This document shows positions 15,487 to 26,500 of a DNA stretch of 41,775 nt, in pieces (positions within the stretch are counted from its first letter, which is position 1; each line of letters opens with the position of its first letter). The stretch is taken from positions 1-41,775 of the IMG/VR virus record IMGVR_UViG_3300025274_000020. The stretch is one strand, 5' to 3'. This DNA comes from a virus. A program made the translations under genes and the position numbers. Below the pieces are notes generated by a model. That model worked only from the letters and a program-made list of their open reading frames with translations. It was not told the DNA's origin and ran no database searches.

Positions 15487-18400
15487 TTATTCATGCTCGG
15501 GGTTCACAATTGAAGATTCTGTGAACTTTATATTTAAATCAAGCTTTTTGCCCGTAGATTTTGAAGTAACTCGGATTTTATAAGTTTTTGTAGATGTTCT
15601 ATCACATACGGGGCCAGACTGACTCGATGGGGCCCAAATCGAATCTGACTCAACGCCTAAGACTCTGTGCTCTAGTTGATATTCTGGATCCCCTGCCGAC
15701 CCCGTAGTAGGAATCTGTTCTGCATTGAACATCCTCTGACTCAGTGCGGGAGCAATGCTCAAGTATTTCTTCAGTGGCTTGGTCAAAGTCGGCAGGGCAC
15801 CCTCAAATTCTATAGTTTTTATAATCGGGAAGATACGACCATCTTCATCAACCAGCTCAATCTCGTACACTGCTGTTGGGTTTGAAACCTGATGGTGTCC
15901 ATCGACAGCCCTAAAGGTGTAATAATATTTTGTGTTTGATTGTAACTGGTCCTTGAGAGCAGCACCCGTAGAAAGCTTTGATTCTTCCAATTCTGAACTA
16001 ACCGTCGTTAAGAGCCGGCCAGAGAAATCACTATAACTGCTTGGCCTCTGGGTTGTTCTATATACTTGATATCTGATATTTCTATCATCTGCTTTAAAGA
16101 CTAGTGGGCCAGTTGGGCGATTGTGGGCGTTCCTTAGTTCGTTAAATATTTCATCGTCGGATGGTTCTATAACAATGGGCTCCATTGAATAACTAAGGGC
16201 CGGCGAATTGAGTAAAAATAATATATCTCTGTTATTTCCCCTGTATGGTACCACATTCACTTCGGGTAAACTGGGGGCGTGATCTCTGGCTTGGACCAAA
16301 CCGGTTGTGTAGTATGGGCACTCATATATCTTAACAGAGGGTGCATGATCTATGTTAACTGTGGCGGTACCGTCTTCGGAAGATGGAATAAAATCTGGCT
16401 CCCAGCCGTGCGGGCCCGTTCGCCAAAGCATTTTAAACCCTGACTGGTCCGTGGGGGCCAAGGAAGGGGTCGACGCTGCAGCGCCGGCAACTTGAGTGTT
16501 TGATGCAAAGCCGGAATTTGAGGCGGCTGCAGCTAGCTGAGTGTTTGATGTGCTTGATTTAGCGCTGGAATTTGAGGCGGCTGCGGCTAGCTGAGTATGC
16601 GCAAAGGCGGAAGTTGAGGCAACTGCAGTTAGCTGAGTATTCGATGTGCTTGATTTAGCGCTGGGATTTGAGGCGGCTGCAGCTAGAGCGGCTGGAACTT
16701 GAGCTGCCGCCGAAGACGGGATTCCGAATAGAGATTCTAGACCTTGCTCTATAATGCCGGATGTTGTGGCTATTACAAAATGTATCGGAAGCCCGGGGAG
16801 GAATTCTGTAAGGTTGGGAGAACCGTTCGGGCTACCATCGGGTGCATAGCTGGAATATTGGGCCGACACATATTTACAGTGATACGTATATGTTAAATCC
16901 GGATGGTTATTCAACACAGATTCTATCGACTCCACCCTTAGCTTCCATGAGTACTTCTCAGTCCGAACTTCTTGGGTCAGGGTCTCACCTAGATCTAGTC
17001 TTACTGCCTCTGACTGAATTGGGTTGCCGGATGAGTCATATTCAATAAGGTCTAAGAAAAAGTGGTTAAGGCCAGATGGCAGATCGGCGGGTTCTCCGTT
17101 GAAAACTTCGGCATGAAGCGTTTCGGCGTTGCCGGCAACGGCAGTGGTCGGATCAACTGGTATATCAAAATCGACCATCGCGGGATGGGCCGGGTTGTTG
17201 AAGTGGGATTCGTGTGGTGCCAAGTGAAATCGACTTATTTCTGAATCTTCGGGGCCCATTACGGACGACCATGCATTACCGTAAGCTTTCCCATATCCTA
17301 AAATCTTGCTAATGCCGGGGCGGTATTGGGGCGGCGTCGGTAGGGCTGGGCTGGTCTCTGCATCGCGGTACCTATACTCGGATCCTACAACTAGATTATA
17401 CTCGTAAACATCATATTTATATCTTTTCCCATGGGATATTTGCGTGTCTGCGAAATTTAGGTTTCTCGTGCTAGGGATTGGGTTGCCGGCAGAATCTTTG
17501 TCTGCGGATCGGGGTAAATAAAATGTCTGTAACTTATTGTTATTTTCATCATATTTGATGATCTTATACAATAGAGGTTCGACATATGCAGTCTCTCCAT
17601 CCATTATTTGAGACCAATTTCTTTGATTCTTTATAACCATATCCCAGAGCGCTTTGTAGGTATCTTTAAGCTTCTGGAATTTGATGTGGGACACTGGGTG
17701 TGATAAGGGGGTTTCGCCGGCGGTGGAAACATCCGAACCAACAATCGTACCATATCCATTAATAATTCCATGTTCTTTTGTTGGACCAAAGAGCGCAGAG
17801 GGCACGGCGCCGATCTCTTCGGAAGCATATTCACCAACTGGAGAGGTCTTGTGCAGTTCTGTCATAACGCCGAAAAGGTCCAGACATCTAAGATCGTACG
17901 GGCCCGTAGAGGCTCCATTCGGATACCCAGTGAGGTTAATATTCTCTAAGCCATCTAAAGTCGATATCTGAGAGGACATACGCGCTGTCTGATAGTATGC
18001 CCCAGGTGTTGTTATCTGTCCCGCAAGGTGTTGTGAAAGGGCACTTAAGTCTATATAGTTCTCCGACGCGGGGGACGCGGGCGGTATTAATACGCCATCT
18101 GTAGCTATGTCTGCTCTCATAATATGATACATAACGGGGTCGACCATATTAAATGTCGGAGAATATGTTGGCGAAGAGAGAACAGAATAAAAGTCTACGC
18201 CATCGGCCTTAGAATCAAAGTCCAAGACAACACTCATGGGGTATAGTTCATGGTTGTTTAGATAATCTACCGATTGTTCATTGCGGCTCGTAATATTATT
18301 CGATATTCCGATATATGCATGCTTTTTTCTAACTGCATCGACAAATTCTGGTTCATCCTCAATCACTCGATTGATACGGCGCGCAACTTCAGATAGATAT

Positions 18401-19431
18401 GGACGGGGCCTTGCTCCGGGATGCGTCGTTGGCACAACCTCTTCATGTATTTGAAGGGTATTTGTTGGTAGATTGACAGCGCCATCATAGGTTATAAGAT
18501 CATTGTTGATCGTCTGATTCTGCGCTTCGAAACCCTGTACATCGGTTGATGTATTCATTCCATTGTAGACCACATATGAATTTGGCATGAGAAGTTCATC
18601 GAGTTCCATCTCATACCGACTGGAAAGGAAGTAATTATAAGTCCCTTGTGCCCGGGCACTCATGAGTGTTGCAACTGAATTATTTTGTATGTAAGCTGCC
18701 TCGCCGCGATCATATGGGCGATTCATATAGAACACATGATCTGTCATGTGCTGTGGGAAGAGGGTCGGCGAATGTAAATTAAACAAGCCCTTCATGGGGG
18801 CCAATTGACCCGAGATTACCGGACCACCTAAAATATACTTTCTCCAATTCGTATAACCTGGGTTTGCTAAAGTTTCCGGCACAGATCCCGCGTACGATCC
18901 CATGGCAAAGTGTTCATGAGAATAGCTCATTGTCATGCTAATTGTCCTCACTGGGCCGGGACCGGGGCCATTGGAGAGTTTGCCTAGCTGATATATGGCA
19001 CCAACACTCTCTGGATCTGCTAAAAGAGCAGTGTAAAGACTACCGGGCAGCATCGAGGCGTGACCGATGGACACCATGGAAGTGATTTCAAAGGGAACAT
19101 GGATTAATTCACTATTCTCGTTCATTCCCTGAAGTGACACCGGCCATATGGCGTTGACAAACGCGGGATCACCAGTGGGGTTTTCCGAACTCCTGTTCCT
19201 GTATATCAACGGACCATGGCCCGGAGCGAGGTCCGTTGTCCAATAGCGGCCACATGTGGCCCTAAACATGTCTGGCTGATTGAATGTCGCGGGGCTGTTT
19301 CCGTGAGTTTTGTAGTGTGCGCCGAGTGTCGTGTTTCCAAACTGTCTTACGGACGGATCTTGAGGGTTGTTCCTCTGCGCTAGTGTCGGACCATGGAGCG
19401 AAGGCTCTAATATTATTTGTAATTTACCCAT
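15487..19431 (-). CDS. Large virion protein with fibronectin-like segments and Ala/Ser repeats, 1,314 aa
   Basis: Probably a baseplate or tail component. The ATG at 19431 has GGGA upstream. The first 600 residues are Asn/Pro/Tyr-rich with no recognised domain. Around residues 610-700 a beta-sandwich-like section occurs (YVEPLLYKIIKYDENNNKLQ, then HGKRYKYDVYEYNLVVGSEY), reminiscent of fibronectin type III. A second such section is near 1115-1200 (NTKYYYTFRAVDGHHQVSNP). Between them, at about residues 914-978, lies a repetitive Ala/Ser/Asn linker made of units like AAAASNSSAKSSTSNTQL. The C-terminus contains KPLKKYLSIAPALSQRMFNAEQIP and TYKIRVTSKSTGKKLDLNIKF, a part that looks conserved in type with other marine phages. 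Such layouts fit extended virion proteins; the exact location is unknown. Confidence 0.85.
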   Translation of the reverse strand: MGKLQIILEPSLHGPTLAQRNNPQDPSVRQFGNTTLGAHYKTHGNSPATFNQPDMFRATCGRYWTTDLAPGHGPLIYRNRSSENPTGDPAFVNAIWPVSLQGMNENSELIHVPFEITSMVSIGHASMLPGSLYTALLADPESVGAIYQLGKLSNGPGPGPVRTISMTMSYSHEHFAMGSYAGSVPETLANPGYTNWRKYILGGPVISGQLAPMKGLFNLHSPTLFPQHMTDHVFYMNRPYDRGEAAYIQNNSVATLMSARAQGTYNYFLSSRYEMELDELLMPNSYVVYNGMNTSTDVQGFEAQNQTINNDLITYDGAVNLPTNTLQIHEEVVPTTHPGARPRPYLSEVARRINRVIEDEPEFVDAVRKKHAYIGISNNITSRNEQSVDYLNNHELYPMSVVLDFDSKADGVDFYSVLSSPTYSPTFNMVDPVMYHIMRADIATDGVLIPPASPASENYIDLSALSQHLAGQITTPGAYYQTARMSSQISTLDGLENINLTGYPNGASTGPYDLRCLDLFGVMTELHKTSPVGEYASEEIGAVPSALFGPTKEHGIINGYGTIVGSDVSTAGETPLSHPVSHIKFQKLKDTYKALWDMVIKNQRNWSQIMDGETAYVEPLLYKIIKYDENNNKLQTFYLPRSADKDSAGNPIPSTRNLNFADTQISHGKRYKYDVYEYNLVVGSEYRYRDAETSPALPTPPQYRPGISKILGYGKAYGNAWSSVMGPEDSEISRFHLAPHESHFNNPAHPAMVDFDIPVDPTTAVAGNAETLHAEVFNGEPADLPSGLNHFFLDLIEYDSSGNPIQSEAVRLDLGETLTQEVRTEKYSWKLRVESIESVLNNHPDLTYTYHCKYVSAQYSSYAPDGSPNGSPNLTEFLPGLPIHFVIATTSGIIEQGLESLFGIPSSAAAQVPAALAAAASNPSAKSSTSNTQLTAVASTSAFAHTQLAAAASNSSAKSSTSNTQLAAAASNSGFASNTQVAGAAASTPSLAPTDQSGFKMLWRTGPHGWEPDFIPSSEDGTATVNIDHAPSVKIYECPYYTTGLVQARDHAPSLPEVNVVPYRGNNRDILFLLNSPALSYSMEPIVIEPSDDEIFNELRNAHNRPTGPLVFKADDRNIRYQVYRTTQRPSSYSDFSGRLLTTVSSELEESKLSTGAALKDQLQSNTKYYYTFRAVDGHHQVSNPTAVYEIELVDEDGRIFPIIKTIEFEGALPTLTKPLKKYLSIAPALSQRMFNAEQIPTTGSAGDPEYQLEHRVLGVESDSIWAPSSQSGPVCDRTSTKTYKIRVTSKSTGKKLDLNIKFTESSIVNPEHE
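16498..16690 (-). repeat. In-frame coding tandem repeat (units of 54, 42 and 54 bp)
   Basis: Repeated blocks begin with TTTGAGGCGGCTGC(A/G)G on the plus strand at 16517, 16571, 16613 (diverged) and 16667. The 54-bp units at 16517 and 16613 are nearly identical through the TGATGTGCTTGATTTAGCGCTGG section; the middle unit is shortened to 42 bp. All unit lengths are multiples of three, so the frame is kept. They encode the Ala/Ser/Asn-rich linker of the 1,314-aa virion protein. Confidence 0.85.
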
Positions 19432-19447
19432 AATCGTTAATTCCCTA

Positions 19448-22400
19448 CTAGTATCCAGTGTTGCCCTTTGTTGACGCGGCGCTTGGAGTTGAAATGTCGG
19501 CCGATGCTGCCCTGGTGGCCGTAGAGGTGCCTAGCTTACTGTTTGCTGTGTCAATTAGGTTAGGAGTCCCAATTGGAGCAGGGGGACGACTAGGCGCTAG
19601 CTCCTCAGGAGTTTTTGCTATTTTTTGTTGATGTTTGTTGGCCTTTTCCACTATTAGCCTTATCGAGCTTGGAAGTTTGGATGATTTTCCAAAATCTGCA
19701 TACGAAGAAACAGCTTCCTGCAAAATGAACTCCTCTCTCTTAGTCGACCGTCGGATGGACGGGATGCTTCCAACGTTTGTGCTGTTCGTCTTCTTCGAAC
19801 GAGCTGGACCGATTAAGAAGTATTCATTATACACTGGCATATCAAAACCTTTAAACGAAGGAAGTGATAAGTCGTGGTCCACAATTCTGCAAAGAATAAC
19901 CCTGTTTAATGTTTTCGCATTCTCGTACACGTTTTCTGCTAATTCTAGCCACGTGGGCTCTTTAATGAAAGTATATCCAGTGCTCTCGTCTTTCTTAAAT
20001 CCTGAAAGGTATTCTATCTTCTTTGTAAATCCAAATTTGGCGGCGACTAGTGCAACATCTGCCGGCAACGGTTGTGTATTGCCTACTGCGCTTTTGAAGC
20101 TGGCTTCGGCCAAAGACTTTGAAGTTTTAGAGGCAGGAGCGGCCTTAGAGTTTCCAACCGTCTTTGTGGTCGTTGGTCGATCCGATGAGAATCCATTAAA
20201 CGCGTCCGACTCTAAAAGCTGGTTCGTGATAGAGTTGTCGTTTGCTTCAAGCTTCTCTAAGAGTTTTGAGCCGGCAAAGGAAGCCTTCTTGTTTGTTACG
20301 TTTTCAGAAGAACCGCTGATTCTCTGCGAAGGGGGCGCTTCTTGTACAAAACTTGAGTCCTTGCCCAATATTGCAGTTGTATTCAAATGAGATTGGTCGC
20401 TGGCCGCGGCTATCTTAAAAATATTTCCGGTGGTTCGATTAGAATTCTCCATCGATGCTCCGGCAGCTTCCAGGGCTGACACTTTGTTACTCACTTTCAC
20501 GGCCGCAACTGTGTTAATATTTGCTTTTTCAAAATTTGCTTTGCGCGTTACTAAATTAACCGGAGAAGATTTTCGTGCATTGGCTGCAAGTATATTATAT
20601 AAGGCAGATGCAGTATCTTCTGCGCCTTCGCCTTCAGAGACTATTTTGACAGCCTCTTGATTTGGAAGTTTGATGTATGATGCTCCCAGATAACCGTGAG
20701 TGTTAACTTCGCCAGAGCCCTCTTCAAAATACTTACTTGATTCAAATCTAATTCTCTCTTCCCATGCTGAATAACTGACTGTTCGCATGAGCGGGCCCGA
20801 AGGCTGTGCAGTCAATCCTTCGGCCGATAAGTAATCCAGCCCATATTGTGCGGGATGGTCACTGTCATAGCTTTTCTTGAAGAACGATTTGAAAGAGAAT
20901 ATGTTTTTAGGTACGCCGGTGGCCTGTCGAGCCGATGCGCCGAAGTTATCCGTATGTGGTTTCTGATTGTTGGTCGCCTTCAACAAAGAAGAGAGATCTT
21001 GAATTAGTTTTTCAATTAAACTAATCAACAACATTATGCCAGAGGGATTTCCAGAATGTGGACTGGATATATTTTGTAATATGTTCTCATAATCTTCTAG
21101 AGTCATATCGTCAATCATGTGATTCGGGCCTAATATCATAGAAATAAGATCGATATATTTAGACGTAGCTTCCTGCCATATGGGAGAAGAACCAAGTCCC
21201 ATAAAGTTACCGGTAAACGAGTTTGTTGAAGGATTATAATTTCTTGGCAGAGAGGCCAAGGCCAAGTAATTCTTTAGATCTGATAGTTTCGAAGCGAGTC
21301 CGGATTGTGGAGAAAACAAGAAGTCTAATATTTTAACCTTCGTTAAATCAGTTACGTCTATAACGACCCCATATTGGTATTTTCCCGTTGTTATTCCGTC
21401 CATGGATTCGTCTGTTCCGAAATAATGAAGCAAGCCGGGAATTGAAGGGGAAACATCCACCCTTTCTAGGGAGTCTCCTATGCCAGATGAGATGGTTTCC
21501 TCTATTTCATTCTTAGAGAATAGTCTGTTTGAAACACCACCACCAGTCAGGCGATTGAATACAAAATCATCATGAACCCTTCTTCTGATTATTTTAAATG
21601 ACAGAATTTTTGCCGATGATAGGATTTCACCCTCATTCGCATACAGGGAAGCGAATTCACAATTTTCTTTAACCATGTTCAAAAAGTCTAAAGTGAAGTG
21701 GTATTTGACATTATTGCTTGAATCCGTAGCGAGATGTATCGGAGAAATGTAATCAGATTTTCTTTCTCTTAGGCTATTGAGAGTTGATAATTTTTTGAGG
21801 CGCTGTATTACAGTATTATTTAAAGTTTCCCCTCCTTTGAGAGAATTCTGATTAATATAAAGCTTCTGCAGCTTTTCTCTGATTCTGAAATCTTTAACCT
21901 TAGAATTCTGCACTTCTTTAGTTACTAAAAGTTTTGATGAGGCTGTGTGATATACTCCCGTCATCCAAGTGTTGTCAGCATGCTTATGTACGGGACCTAA
22001 CCAAAGCTGGCCACCTGTTGCGCCGGGAGCATGTGGCAGCAAGAACACTAAGCCACTTTGATTAATCTTACTATTTTTGATAATAATATCGGATGTACCA
22101 AAACCATATTCCGATAATTGTGCATTAGTTGAGCCCAGTTGACTCTCCTCTTCGGAAATTACGTATGGAAGAACAAACAGTGCCAAATCTTTTGGCCTAT
22201 CGGAAGGAAAGTTTATTTTTATTGTGTAAGCTATATCTTTGGTGGTTAAATTACCGGTCGTAGTATATGTCTCTGTCGACATGGTACTTGAATACAGGGA
22301 ATCTATAGCCGATATGTTCCTTGAGACTGTCTCTGGGCTATCTGCTAAATCTTTAGCCAAGATGGTAGTGTCTTGAGCTATATCCTTAGCCAATAGACGA

Positions 22401-22588
22401 TCCGATGTCAGCAACCCCTTGAGCCGAAGTCTAGACAAGCTGAACGGAGAGGTTTGGCCAGTCTGCTGTTTCATAATAACAGTTGCTGTAACAGCCATGC
22501 CATCGGCCCCATCCGTTTCCAGCAAAACGTTTTTTACAAAAACGCGGGGGACGGTTGATGTCGTCAATCCTTCTGGGCTGATTTGCAT
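19448..22588 (-). CDS. Large virion protein with low-complexity C-terminal half, 1,046 aa
   Basis: The start is set at the ATG at 22588, which overlaps the TAA of the upstream gene (TAATG), the junction type used repeatedly here; a GTG three codons earlier is less likely. The N-terminus (MQISPEGLTTSTVPRVFVKN) leads into a beta-rich region, then a helical region around residues 210-560 (EKLQKLYINQNSLKGGE; MLLISLIEKLIQDLSSLLKA). From about residue 690 to 850 the protein is Ala/Ser/Asn-rich low complexity. A folded island follows (FTKKIEYLSGFKKDESTGYT; VILCRIVDHDLSLPSFKGFD), then another Ala/Ser/Thr-rich tail. No enzyme motif is seen. Neighbours and composition point to a baseplate or tail-fibre-network component. 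Confidence 0.8.
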   Translation of the reverse strand: MQISPEGLTTSTVPRVFVKNVLLETDGADGMAVTATVIMKQQTGQTSPFSLSRLRLKGLLTSDRLLAKDIAQDTTILAKDLADSPETVSRNISAIDSLYSSTMSTETYTTTGNLTTKDIAYTIKINFPSDRPKDLALFVLPYVISEEESQLGSTNAQLSEYGFGTSDIIIKNSKINQSGLVFLLPHAPGATGGQLWLGPVHKHADNTWMTGVYHTASSKLLVTKEVQNSKVKDFRIREKLQKLYINQNSLKGGETLNNTVIQRLKKLSTLNSLRERKSDYISPIHLATDSSNNVKYHFTLDFLNMVKENCEFASLYANEGEILSSAKILSFKIIRRRVHDDFVFNRLTGGGVSNRLFSKNEIEETISSGIGDSLERVDVSPSIPGLLHYFGTDESMDGITTGKYQYGVVIDVTDLTKVKILDFLFSPQSGLASKLSDLKNYLALASLPRNYNPSTNSFTGNFMGLGSSPIWQEATSKYIDLISMILGPNHMIDDMTLEDYENILQNISSPHSGNPSGIMLLISLIEKLIQDLSSLLKATNNQKPHTDNFGASARQATGVPKNIFSFKSFFKKSYDSDHPAQYGLDYLSAEGLTAQPSGPLMRTVSYSAWEERIRFESSKYFEEGSGEVNTHGYLGASYIKLPNQEAVKIVSEGEGAEDTASALYNILAANARKSSPVNLVTRKANFEKANINTVAAVKVSNKVSALEAAGASMENSNRTTGNIFKIAAASDQSHLNTTAILGKDSSFVQEAPPSQRISGSSENVTNKKASFAGSKLLEKLEANDNSITNQLLESDAFNGFSSDRPTTTKTVGNSKAAPASKTSKSLAEASFKSAVGNTQPLPADVALVAAKFGFTKKIEYLSGFKKDESTGYTFIKEPTWLELAENVYENAKTLNRVILCRIVDHDLSLPSFKGFDMPVYNEYFLIGPARSKKTNSTNVGSIPSIRRSTKREEFILQEAVSSYADFGKSSKLPSSIRLIVEKANKHQQKIAKTPEELAPSRPPAPIGTPNLIDTANSKLGTSTATRAASADISTPSAASTKGNTGY

Positions 22589-23559
22589 TAGTCGCACAGC
22601 TCCGGCTCTGGCTCATACAGATCCTTTATGAGATATTTTCTGGTACTTACGCCGATCTCATTGTCAACAAGTACTGGCGAAACGAGATCTTTTATGTTTG
22701 CCTTCCGCACCATCGCGGCTTCAACTTCTGAGTCGGCATTTATTTCTAAGTAATATTCGACGTTCGTTGTTGTGAAATCTGTTTGCGAAAACTGTGTTTC
22801 ACTAATCAGAGTCCTATCCGTAAAGGTCAGTTGTCTCATAGGCTCCGGGCCGGATAGTTCAAACACTTCTATATCAAAGTTCTCTTTATTAAAATCGACA
22901 TTTTCTTCCTCTATGGATAAAAGGATATCATGTTCGCGGATGACGACGTACGTCCCATCACTGTAAACTTCAGAGTCAATCTCTGCTATGTTTACAAAAT
23001 CTTCATCTGGACTTAAGCGCGCAACGAAGGTTTCATAATCGACGGTTATATTGATCTGAGGTATGTTTTGGATCCCATCGGAGGCTGAGAGGTTCTGTTC
23101 GGAGGAGCACATTTCCCCTATCAGCGGTGAAACTCTCCAGGCAGGGAGCTTGTCTTGCACGAGCGCTGAAGTACCCAAGGGCTTTCTTAAAAAGCCATTT
23201 TTGTCCGCGGATGGTTGTAAATCCTCTAGAAAGTACGGATCATTCTGAGTGGCGTAAGTTGGGGAGTTGGCCAATTGATCCGATATCGCTTGGCGGACTA
23301 TCTGTGAAGCGAAACTAGCAGAAGTCTCTATCCCCGTATATACGTGCTGCGACTTCAAGCTAGGGGTTGTGCTTTGAATTCTAACGTCTGCATCGTTCTG
23401 TGCTTCGGTGAATCCGGCGTACTCAGAATCATAGACGACACCCTCATCGAAGAAGGAATAATAGGCTGGTTTAAGTCTCCCTTGGGCCAATTTGTGCTTT
23501 CCGTATTGTGTAAGCTTGACCTCTATAACTTCTTCTTTCTTATTAAAGAATGTTGTCAC
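22588..23559 (-). CDS. Virion protein, 323 aa, GTG start
   Basis: The GTG start at 23559 overlaps the TAG stop of the giant upstream gene (TAGTG). The N-terminus reads MTTFFNKKEEVIEVKLTQYG then KHKLAQGRLKPAYYSFFDEG, which resembles in pattern the start of the 311-aa virion protein ('DTGRMRLAKGDGSFKIVKFA'), suggesting a shared small N-terminal fold. The rest is acidic and beta-like with many Asp/Glu, ending in YEPEPELCD. No membrane segment, signal peptide or catalytic motif is visible. Position in the middle of the tail block makes a baseplate or tail-sheath-associated role likely, but not defined. Confidence 0.8.
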   Translation of the reverse strand: MTTFFNKKEEVIEVKLTQYGKHKLAQGRLKPAYYSFFDEGVVYDSEYAGFTEAQNDADVRIQSTTPSLKSQHVYTGIETSASFASQIVRQAISDQLANSPTYATQNDPYFLEDLQPSADKNGFLRKPLGTSALVQDKLPAWRVSPLIGEMCSSEQNLSASDGIQNIPQINITVDYETFVARLSPDEDFVNIAEIDSEVYSDGTYVVIREHDILLSIEEENVDFNKENFDIEVFELSGPEPMRQLTFTDRTLISETQFSQTDFTTTNVEYYLEINADSEVEAAMVRKANIKDLVSPVLVDNEIGVSTRKYLIKDLYEPEPELCD

Positions 23560-26500
23560 TATCTTTCACCCTCAGACGGAATAGGAATCATCGGATTCTC
23601 GTCCCTCTCTTCTGTTGCGTATTGGACCGCTGCGTCAATCTTAATTAGCTCGACTAATGAAAAATAATCGTATGGCCAGTTGTAGCTGTACTTCGGCACT
23701 CTCTCTTCTGTTAGGTCCACCTTCGATCTACCGGACATGAGGGTACCAACTTTAGAAAGCCGAGTTCTAGATACCTTGGCCGCTGGCCGTCGAGATAAAT
23801 TGATATTTCGCTGACCTAATTTAACCAGCCTGGGCTTGTTTTTTCTATTTTTGAATAGGTTTGACAAGTCGCCAAGTTCTTTCCCGTCTTCGACAGCATT
23901 ATAGGCTGTGATGCCCTTACGTAAGTTGAAGTAGCTCTTCTCCGCTTGACGTTTAGCTTTAAAGACTAGCCATTTGAGCGAACCATCTAAATCTTGACCC
24001 TCTAGGCCATAAAACTCATTAGCCAACAGATCATGCTCAATGACCGCTTCCTTGTTTTCAAACCTGTCTGAGAGATCTGGAGGGAGGTTTTGCCAAATAT
24101 CAGTCAAATCTTTTTGTGTTAGCTCTGCAGAAAATTCGAACATGTACATTGCGAAAGGCTGGATTGTTGCGTTCTTAATAAAGTCGAACTTCGGAGGTAA
24201 GACATATTTTTGCATCATATCAACCATGTTTTGTATCGTGTCGCCGACGCCATCAAAACCCTCAAGTGCGGCATCAATATCAGATCGGGATATATTGAAG
24301 AAAACCTTCTGGCCGCGCTTCTCCAAGAACGGAACTGCGACGACGGCCTCGGAGATGATCTTAGATGTTTTGACTTCGCCTATTCGGTCTCTGCGCAAAG
24401 GCATGCCAACCACATCAGCTAGAGAGTTTGAGTCGCTGTATGTGCCGGCCAGTTGTGCCTCAACAGTTGGGTCTGATATCTTGCTGTCTGTTGTCAGGGA
24501 CAACCACACCCCGGCAGATCCAGTTGGGACCTTTCCGTACTGGTGCCACATGCCCTTGGAATACTGCCTTATGTGTCTATTATTTGCACTATCGTTACTG
24601 TAATCAGACTCTAGCAAATTAAGTCCGGATGGAATATTAACGTCAACTGAATTATCGAAGTTTAATATAGGAGTTTCAAACTTTGGCTGGATTATCCATC
24701 TCTTACTAACCTGATCCGAGTCTGGGATTGGTATTGTTTCGCTCTTTAATATGTCAACGGAGGATGTTATTTGCATCGCTAATAGTTGAGATAGAGAGTG
24801 TTCATATTCAACAACAGTGCCATCTGTATCACTATATGCAACGTATTTGCCATCAGCGCGCTCGGCGAATGACCTCTGGCATATGATCTTCGATTTTGCA
24901 AAGATATCATCTAACGTTGGTCGACCGGTCGTGTCGGGGCGATAAACAATAAGAGCAGAGGACTTTCCATCATAGTAGGAGGGAGTGACCGGCTGGTATG
25001 CGAATGTCTTCTGCTCTTCGATGGCACTGCCCGTAACCGTGCGGTGCGCACAGAATGCTGGTCCAAAAGCAGACGGCCTGTCATACATATTGAAGGTATT
25101 CTCGTTTATCGAATAGAATCCCGGGTTTGAATTTGCTGCGGCGCCGGCAGAGTTTCTGCCAAACAATGCGATAGGGGCGCGATCCAAGTTGACTCTCATT
25201 GAGTATAAGTTGCCACTCACTACGGTCCCAAAGTCACTTTCAGGCTTCGATGCGAATGTGGTCAAAAGAGATTTTTCTTCGTCTTCTTTCATGAAGAAAT
25301 TTAAGCATTCAGCAAAAAAGTTTTCTGCGGCCAATTCGTAAAGTTTTCCGCCGCCTTCTCTCGTGACTACTACATTGGGGAACGGCGCCCCCTTTTCGGC
25401 CAAGTTGCCACTCGGATGGGGCTCCATATCGAATATGATAGAACCGCTAATCGTACCTTGGTTAACATAAGATGATGGTTTTATGATTGCCTCAAATGGA
25501 ACGCGATGGAAGTGCTTATCGACGCCGACGCCAACAGATGCGGAGACATACCATTGGTCTGTGTTCGATGTGCCGTGTAGGGTGTGCCTTCTCAAGCTAG
25601 CTGTGACCATTGTACTGATCGCGACCGGATAGTCTACAGCGATACCTGATTTGATGGTGTTATACATGATGCCGGGCGCGAAAAACGGTTCAACATATGG
25701 CCTGGACGAGTTTAAGGTAACTGCGGGGCTTATTGAGTTCCTGCGCGCAGTCGACTTAAGCGCCAGCTGGGTACTCAGCAGACGGGCGCCTTCACCTTTT
25801 GCATCAGACCCGCTAACAAAGTCCTTAAAGAATAATTTAGACAATTCAACAGTTCTCTGCACTGGGTAGAATCCATCGTATGGTAGGAATTTAAGTAGCG
25901 CGGAACATTTGAGGGCGATCCTGTCCCTAGAAATTTCTGTACCGTCTGTTAGTGTTTTCTCGTGATATTGTTCATCGACAGTTTCAAAATACTTCATGAA
26001 GTCAGTGTGAGCGTACACACTGTAGAAATCCTCATTAGAGCTATCTGCTATTGTTGCGCCGGTGATCTCTAGGACACTATTTCGATCTGCTAAGAAGTCG
26101 CCCCTCTTTTCGTTGATATAATAATCTAGATGTTCGCTCATTCTGAATTCTGGTATTATGGAATAGTCTTTGCCGACTAGTCTCAAATGTTCAGAAAAAT
26201 CTTCATATGCCTGGAATGGTTGCTTGCCTGCTTGAGTCGCTGCCTCCCAAACAGTCGCGCCGGGGAAGAAGCTGGCCGAAGACTCGTGGTAGGGTACCCA
26301 TATGGATGCAGGAGTTCTTCTGCAATATAGTGGGCCATACTGCTTAAGCGGCGCATACGTGCTGGCTGTGTGATATGTTGTGTAATTGTTTTGCAAAAGG
26401 CCCGGGCCACCTTTGCCGGGAGTACGAGCATTAGATAACATCGATGTGCCATCGTGTTCTGCGTCAAGCGGCCAAATGCTTTGAGATAGGAGTCCAACCT

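Noticed and set aside
19635-20390. 251-codon plus-strand open frame
   Set aside because: Antisense to the low-complexity part of the 1,046-aa virion gene; no independent support.
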